A stretch of 5,204 bases of DNA from Chloroflexota bacterium. GTDB lineage: Bacteria; Chloroflexota; Anaerolineae; J102. Both the position numbers and the translations under genes were made by a program. Positions 1-5,204 of the stretch are shown here, piece after piece. The notes beneath the pieces were generated by a model. The model was not told the origin of the DNA and did not search any database. It saw only the letters and a program-made list of their open reading frames with translations. Position 1 is the stretch's first letter; each line of letters opens with the position of its first letter. The stretch lies in contig JAADFV010000394.1 of NCBI GenBank assembly GCA_013152695.1, forward strand, positions 1 through 5,204. Direction: 5' to 3'.

Positions 1-20
1 TACATGACTAAAGGGGTAGT

Positions 21-50
21 TTGACACACCGCGGCATCAATCTCTATAAT
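21..50 (+). promoter_or_regulatory. Sigma70-type promoter of the PhaR-like/patatin operon
   Basis: A perfect -35 box TTGACA (21-26) and a perfect -10 box TATAAT (45-50) are separated by 18 bp, so transcription should start near 57. The predicted leader is about 73 nt. The in-frame ATG at 49 overlaps the -10 box and so cannot be the start codon, which supports translation from 130. An 8-bp direct repeat GGCATCAA occurs at 33-40 (in the spacer) and at 62-69 (just after the predicted start site). This is a possible operator. Confidence 0.85.
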
Positions 51-117
51 GAAGACACGAAGGCATCAACCCTCTTGCAATCAGGTGTTCCCTAGCTATT
101 GCCAGGCCCATTTTTTC

Positions 118-123
118 AAGGTG
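118..123 (+). promoter_or_regulatory. Ribosome binding site deciding the start at 130
   Basis: AAGGTG lies 6 nt upstream of the ATG at 130. This supports that start over the upstream in-frame ATG at 49. The protein from 130 also begins almost directly with the conserved IKRYPNRKLYD block of the PHB_acc_N domain. Confidence 0.65.
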
Positions 124-129
124 TCCCTT

Positions 130-729
130 ATGAAAACAATCAAACGCTATCCCAACCGTAAACTTTATGATCTCGACCGCAAACGTTATGTGACCCTTGA
201 CAATATTGCCACCATGATCCAGGAAGGGGAAGACATTAAAGTGATTGATCATGAGACAGGAGAAGACCTTACCAGTGTGACTTTGTCTCAGATCATTTTT
301 GAGCGTGAGAAGAAACGTTCGGGTTTTTTGCCCACCAGTATTCTCACCAACCTTGTGCGTACCGGCGGTGGCACATTTGATTATCTTCGTCGATCACTCC
401 ATACGTCATTGGGAGTGTTACGCTTGATTGAAGAGGAAATCGATCAGCGCATCGACATGTTGGTGGCAAAGGGAGAACTTGCACAGGAAGAGGGTGAACG
501 CATTCGCGGCGAGATTTATGATAGCGTTTTTTCTGCGACCAAAGATGTCTTACCCGATATTCGTCTCGAGGCTGCCCTCGAGCGCTTAAATGTTCCTTCG
601 AGCAAAGAGATTAAGACACTGCAAGAGCAGGTAGATTTATTGATGAAACGAGTCGACGAATTGCTGGCTTCTATGCCCGAAAATAATCACAATAACCCTC
701 CAACAGACGATACAACACCTGAGAATTGA
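130..729 (+). CDS. PhaR/PHB_acc_N-type polyhydroxyalkanoate synthesis regulator with phasin-like C-terminal tail
   Basis: A 199-residue cytoplasmic protein. Residues 3-62 match the PHB/PHA accumulation regulator DNA-binding domain (PHB_acc_N): IKRYPNRKLYD at 4-14, RYVTLDNIA at 19-27, TGEDLT at 43-48 and SQIIFE at 53-58. Proteins with this domain, such as PhaR, bind DNA and PHA granules and repress phasin and PHA genes when no polymer is present. Residues 95-180 look phasin-like: a helical stretch with a KGELAQEEGERI segment (114-125) and a final coiled coil (about 156-180, LQEQVDLLMKRVDELL) preceded by LERLNVPSS. The last 19 residues are polar, rich in Asn, Pro and Thr, and probably disordered. 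An upstream in-frame ATG at 49 is rejected because it lies in the promoter. The patatin gene follows after 7 bp, so the two are probably co-transcribed. The domain call is firm. The exact regulatory target is inferred, and no phaC or separate phasin gene is visible here. Confidence 0.88.
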   Translation: MKTIKRYPNRKLYDLDRKRYVTLDNIATMIQEGEDIKVIDHETGEDLTSVTLSQIIFEREKKRSGFLPTSILTNLVRTGGGTFDYLRRSLHTSLGVLRLIEEEIDQRIDMLVAKGELAQEEGERIRGEIYDSVFSATKDVLPDIRLEAALERLNVPSSKEIKTLQEQVDLLMKRVDELLASMPENNHNNPPTDDTTPEN

Positions 730-736
730 TTCCACT

Positions 737-2038
737 ATGCTTTCGAACGAAACATCTAAGACGGCATTGGTTTTAGCTGGCGGTGGCCTGAGCGGCGCCG
801 TTTACGAGATCGGCGCCCTGCAGGCTATCGACGCCTTACTGGTCGACCGAGATGTGGGGACATTCGACATTATTGTAGGAACAAGCGCTGGTGCCCTGGT
901 GGGGAGCATGTTGGCGTCAGGGGTGATGCCTAACGAAATGATGGCGGCACTGGAAGGGGCCCAATCTGACAGCTCCACCTTTTTACCCCGACATTTATTC
1001 TCCCTCAATACGGGTGAACTGGTAAAAAAGGGCTCACGTTTACCTCTGACCCTGAAAAATGCCCTGATTCACTACGTACGCCATCGTACGGACATGAATG
1101 TTTTTGATGTGTTATGGTCGCTGATCGAGGCACTTCCTTCTGGCATTTATAACAATCGAACATTAGCGCATTTTGTACAAACATTATTGACCGAACGCGG
1201 GCTCGAAGATTCATTTTCCAAGACACTGAAGCAACTTTACATCATTGCCACAGACCTCGACACTGGTGAACGTGTGATTTTTGGCCGTGAGCCATGGCAC
1301 GATGTGCCTATTAGCCAGGCCGTTGCCGCCTCGAGTGCCGTTCCTTTGCTCTATCAGCCTGTACGAATCAAGGATCATGAGTTCATCGACGGAGCCGTGC
1401 GCGGTAATGCCAGTTTGGATGTAGCCATCGAGGCGGGCGCCCGCCTGATCGTGTGCATCAATCCTCTCGTTCCTATTGACAACAGCGAAAAGCGAAATAT
1501 TCCCCTTTTAGGCAAAGATGGCCGTTTTCTTAGCGAGAAAGGGGCGCAGGCAGTTTTTTCCCAATTCATGCGGATTTCGCTGAAAAGTGGCCTGGCTTAT
1601 CATATCAAACAGTTGCGTCGCCGCCATCCTGATGTCGACATCATTCTCATCGAACCCCGCGCCAACGATTTCCAGATGGCGTTTTACAATATCATGCGTT
1701 ATTCGGCCCGGGTGACCATCGCCCGCCACGGTTTCGAGTCTGTGACCATCGACTTGGCCAACCAATATCATGAGCTCAAAGCAACGCTGGCCCGGCATGG
1801 CATTCAGATCACGCGGCGTTTTGTCATCGAGGAACTGGAAGCGATTCGGGAAAGTAATTACGATATCAAGGTCGTGCGAAAAATGTTGGAGCGAAGTGAA
1901 AAGCGGCGGCAAGCACAGGTGTTTGCGACACAGGCACCGGCTGACCGTTCGTCCAAGCCAGCCCCAATCGATTCCTTCCGCGCTGCCATGGCCGAGCTCG
2001 AACAGTCGATTGCTCGTTTAGAAAAGCAGTTGGAGTAA
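737..2038 (+). CDS. Patatin-like phospholipase / acyl hydrolase family protein
   Basis: A 433-residue serine hydrolase of the patatin family, which cleaves acyl esters with a Ser-Asp dyad. The oxyanion-hole glycine loop GGGLSG is at 15-20, the nucleophile elbow GTSAG at 48-52 (Ser50), and the DGA motif at 218-220 (Asp218), so the enzyme looks catalytically intact. The catalytic domain spans about residues 8-240. It is followed by a helical extension (about 265-375), with a family-like segment at about 300-337 (IEPRANDFQMAFYNIM). A basic, helical region and a short predicted coiled coil (about 411-433) close the protein. No signal peptide or membrane segment is evident, so it should be cytoplasmic or peripheral. 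The start follows the upstream stop by 7 bp with no strong Shine-Dalgarno, which suggests translational coupling. The substrate cannot be read from sequence. Membrane phospholipid is the default. PHA granule polymer is an alternative because of the neighbour, and a patatin-like PHA depolymerase (PhaZh1) is known from Haloferax. Confidence 0.9.
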   Translation: MLSNETSKTALVLAGGGLSGAVYEIGALQAIDALLVDRDVGTFDIIVGTSAGALVGSMLASGVMPNEMMAALEGAQSDSSTFLPRHLFSLNTGELVKKGSRLPLTLKNALIHYVRHRTDMNVFDVLWSLIEALPSGIYNNRTLAHFVQTLLTERGLEDSFSKTLKQLYIIATDLDTGERVIFGREPWHDVPISQAVAASSAVPLLYQPVRIKDHEFIDGAVRGNASLDVAIEAGARLIVCINPLVPIDNSEKRNIPLLGKDGRFLSEKGAQAVFSQFMRISLKSGLAYHIKQLRRRHPDVDIILIEPRANDFQMAFYNIMRYSARVTIARHGFESVTIDLANQYHELKATLARHGIQITRRFVIEELEAIRESNYDIKVVRKMLERSEKRRQAQVFATQAPADRSSKPAPIDSFRAAMAELEQSIARLEKQLE

Positions 2039-2041
2039 ATG

Positions 2042-2082
2042 AAAAGACCTCGCAAGTCACTGAGACTCACGAGGTCTTTTTT
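2042..2082. terminator. Bidirectional rho-independent terminator
   Basis: A perfect 11-bp stem, AAAAGACCTCG (2042-2052) with CGAGGTCTTTT (2070-2080), is continued by an inner 4-bp AGTC/GACT stem across a CA/CA internal loop. The apical loop is ACTGA (2059-2063). On the plus strand the stem ends in a run of six T. On the minus strand the A run becomes a T run. It starts 4 bp after the patatin stop and lies 50 bp beyond the ppdK stop, so it can end both converging transcripts. Confidence 0.9.
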
Positions 2083-2104
2083 CCTGGCTCATATCCAAGC
2101 CAGG
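2083..2104. repeat. Second hairpin next to the terminator
   Basis: A perfect 7-bp inverted repeat, CCTGGCT (2083-2089) and AGCCAGG (2098-2104), has an 8-nt loop. It directly abuts the main terminator. The ppdK transcript would meet it first, after the stop codon at 2132, so it may help pausing or protect the 3' end. It has no T run of its own on the minus-strand side. Confidence 0.5.
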
Positions 2105-2792
2105 GGATTGGAGAAAGCTACACGCCCGAGATCAGGCAGATTTGTCGCGCAAAGCTGACTGGGCCGCGGCCAAACGAGCAATGGGCACACGGAAGGGGGA
2201 GCAGCTCACGTAGTTGAGGTTCAGATGGTGGCAAATATCGATAGATTTGGGATCACCACCATGTTCGCCGCAGATACCGATTTCGAGGTCGGGGCGGGTC
2301 TTGCGTCCGAGATTGACGGCAATATCCATAATCTTGCCGACGCCGTTCTTATCGAGGGAGGCGAAGGGGTTCTCGGGTAAGATACCCTGGGCGATGTAGT
2401 CCATGAGGAAGCCCTTTTCTGCGTCATCACGGCTGATGCCAAAGGTCGTCTGCGTGAGATCGTTGGTGCCGAAGGAGAAGAACTGGGCATATTCAGCGAT
2501 TTCGTCGGCTGTGAGAGCGGCACGTGGGATTTCGATCATGGTGCCGAATTTGTAGTCGATATCGATGCCCTGTTCCTTCATCACCTCTTTGGCGACCTCT
2601 TCCAGGGCAGAACGCTGGACTTTGAGCTCGTTCACATGGCTGGTGAGGGGAATCATGACCTCGGGATGGACATCCACACCGGCTTTGGCAACCTCGCAAG
2701 CAGCTTCGAAAATGGCCCGTACCTGCATCTTGGTCAGTTCGGGCATGAGGATGCCGAGACGAACGCCACGGGTGCCCAACATGGGGTTGGAC

Positions 2793-4856
<2,064 letters not shown>

Positions 4857-4866
4857 GATTGTTTTT

Positions 4867-4871
4867 CTCCT
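4867..4871 (-). promoter_or_regulatory. Shine-Dalgarno of ppdK
   Basis: AGGAG on the minus strand sits 10 nt before the ATG at 4856 and downstream of the alternative ATG at 4877. It therefore fixes the start that gives MAKKWVYLF, a normal PPDK N-terminus. Confidence 0.75.
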
Positions 4872-4893
4872 ATGCATTGATAATATAGATGCA

Positions 4894-4908
4894 GATGATT
4901 AGATCATC
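4894..4908. repeat. 15-bp inverted repeat upstream of ppdK
   Basis: GATGAT-TAG-ATCATC is a perfect 6-bp inverted repeat with a 3-bp centre. It lies 38 bp upstream of the ppdK start and 6 bp upstream of an AT-rich TATATT (minus strand, 4887-4882). It could be a small operator, or chance. It is too short to be a strong RNA structure. Confidence 0.35.
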
Positions 4909-4934
4909 GCGAATTGAGTTGCAGACAATAGAAA

Positions 4935-4952
4935 GACCCCGAAAACGGGGTC
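4935..4952 (-). terminator. GC-rich hairpin in the ppdK leader; weak terminator or attenuator
   Basis: GACCCCG (4935-4941) pairs with CGGGGTC (4946-4952) around an AAAA loop (TTTT on the minus strand). In the minus-strand sense the stem is followed by TTTCTATT, an imperfect U tract. There is no T run directly after it on the plus strand. It lies between a candidate promoter (5006-4977) and the ppdK start, so it would be in the leader RNA. Otherwise it could end a minus-strand gene lying off the right edge. Confidence 0.5.
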
Positions 4953-4976
4953 CACTTCTTTGTGGGTATCTTATCT

Positions 4977-5006
4977 ATTATGACCTAAAAGGTGCTTTTT
5001 TGGCAA
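4977..5006 (-). promoter_or_regulatory. Candidate sigma70-type promoter for ppdK
   Basis: On the minus strand TTGCCA (5006-5001) and CATAAT (4982-4977) each match consensus at 5 of 6 bases with an 18-bp spacer. Transcription would start near 4970, giving a leader of about 114 nt that contains the GC-rich hairpin. A second AT-rich -10-like TATATT (4887-4882) lies closer to the gene but has no convincing -35 box. Confidence 0.5.
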
Positions 5007-5204
5007 TGATCCGCATCATATAAAATAGGGGGTCAATTTTTCGATTGTGTTGGGAACAGTCATTAGTCAGGCGTCGACAGTCTTTAGTTGTTGCCATGAG
5101 GGGGTGTGAGTACCAGAAAAAGGGATTGCCCCACTATTTTTTCAAGGTTCACCCCCCCGCCTGGCGCTTCGCGTTAACACCACAGCCACATTGGCTGCAG
5201 TTCC
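5007..5204. other. Non-coding right end, no convincing gene
   Basis: No frame here shows a recognisable protein. The stretch is AT-rich near 5015-5040, then holds a 12-bp near-perfect direct repeat (5056-5067 and 5077-5088), a C7 run (5152-5158) and a 5-bp hairpin CAGCC/GGCTG (5183-5197). Short frames run off the right edge on both strands: plus from an ATG at 5096, and minus ending at 5149 or 5142. None has a good ribosome site or a clear family match. Confidence 0.5.
5056..5088. repeat. Tandem 12-bp direct repeat with 21-bp period
   Basis: ACAGTCATTAGT (5056-5067) and ACAGTCTTTAGT (5077-5088) differ at one position. The starts are 21 bp apart, about two helical turns, an arrangement typical of sites bound by a head-to-tail protein dimer. 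The repeat lies about 50-80 bp upstream of the candidate ppdK promoter on the minus strand. Confidence 0.5.

Noticed and set aside
77..102. GCAAT/ATTGC inverted repeat in the first leader as a riboswitch or attenuator
   Set aside because: It is only 5 bp with a long loop and no further structure or known riboswitch features.
49..129. N-terminal extension of the PhaR-like protein from the ATG at 49
   Set aside because: That ATG overlaps the -10 box TATAAT (45-50) and lies upstream of the expected transcript start. The ATG at 130 has a Shine-Dalgarno and begins the conserved domain.
1508..1912. 134-codon minus-strand open frame opposite the patatin gene
   Set aside because: It lies wholly inside a clear patatin coding region, resembles no family, and is explained as an antisense shadow.
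5096..5204. Plus-strand frame open from the ATG at 5096 to the edge
   Set aside because: It has no Shine-Dalgarno, no promoter and no recognisable protein. Its 36 codons are within chance expectation.

Overview
This 5.2 kb window is bacterial chromosomal DNA of medium GC. It holds two convergent transcription units and a non-coding right end. No RNA genes, insertion sequences or CRISPR arrays were seen. The organism cannot be fixed from the sequence. A PHB_acc_N-type regulator with a phasin-like tail, together with a PPDK that has a long linker before its NPMLG motif, would fit a Chloroflexota-like or deltaproteobacterial lineage, but this is a low-confidence guess.

Left unit, plus strand (about 21-2082). 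A perfect-consensus sigma70-type promoter (TTGACA, 18 bp, TATAAT) drives a short leader and two tightly spaced genes. The first (130-729) encodes a PhaR/PHB_acc_N-type DNA-binding protein fused to a phasin-like helical tail. The second (737-2038) encodes a 433-residue patatin-like hydrolase with an intact Ser50/Asp218 dyad. They are 7 bp apart and probably one operon. A plausible but unproven reading is a polyhydroxyalkanoate (PHA) granule module: a granule-sensing regulator/phasin plus a patatin-type lipase or depolymerase. No PHA synthase gene lies in the window.

Centre (2039-2131). A strong hairpin with A/T tracts on both sides (2042-2082) serves as a terminator for both converging genes. 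A second 7-bp hairpin follows it directly.

Right unit, minus strand (4856 to 2132). This is ppdK, pyruvate phosphate dikinase, with all catalytic motifs present, but the reading frame breaks between 2851 and about 2815. Removing one base near 2837 would give a continuous 907-residue protein of normal family length. The locus is therefore either a recent frameshift mutation or a sequence error. Its leader holds a good Shine-Dalgarno, a GC-rich hairpin and a sigma70-like promoter, so attenuation is possible.

Right end (about 5007-5204). No convincing gene is present. It holds a near-perfect 12-bp direct repeat with 21-bp spacing and short frames that run off the edge.
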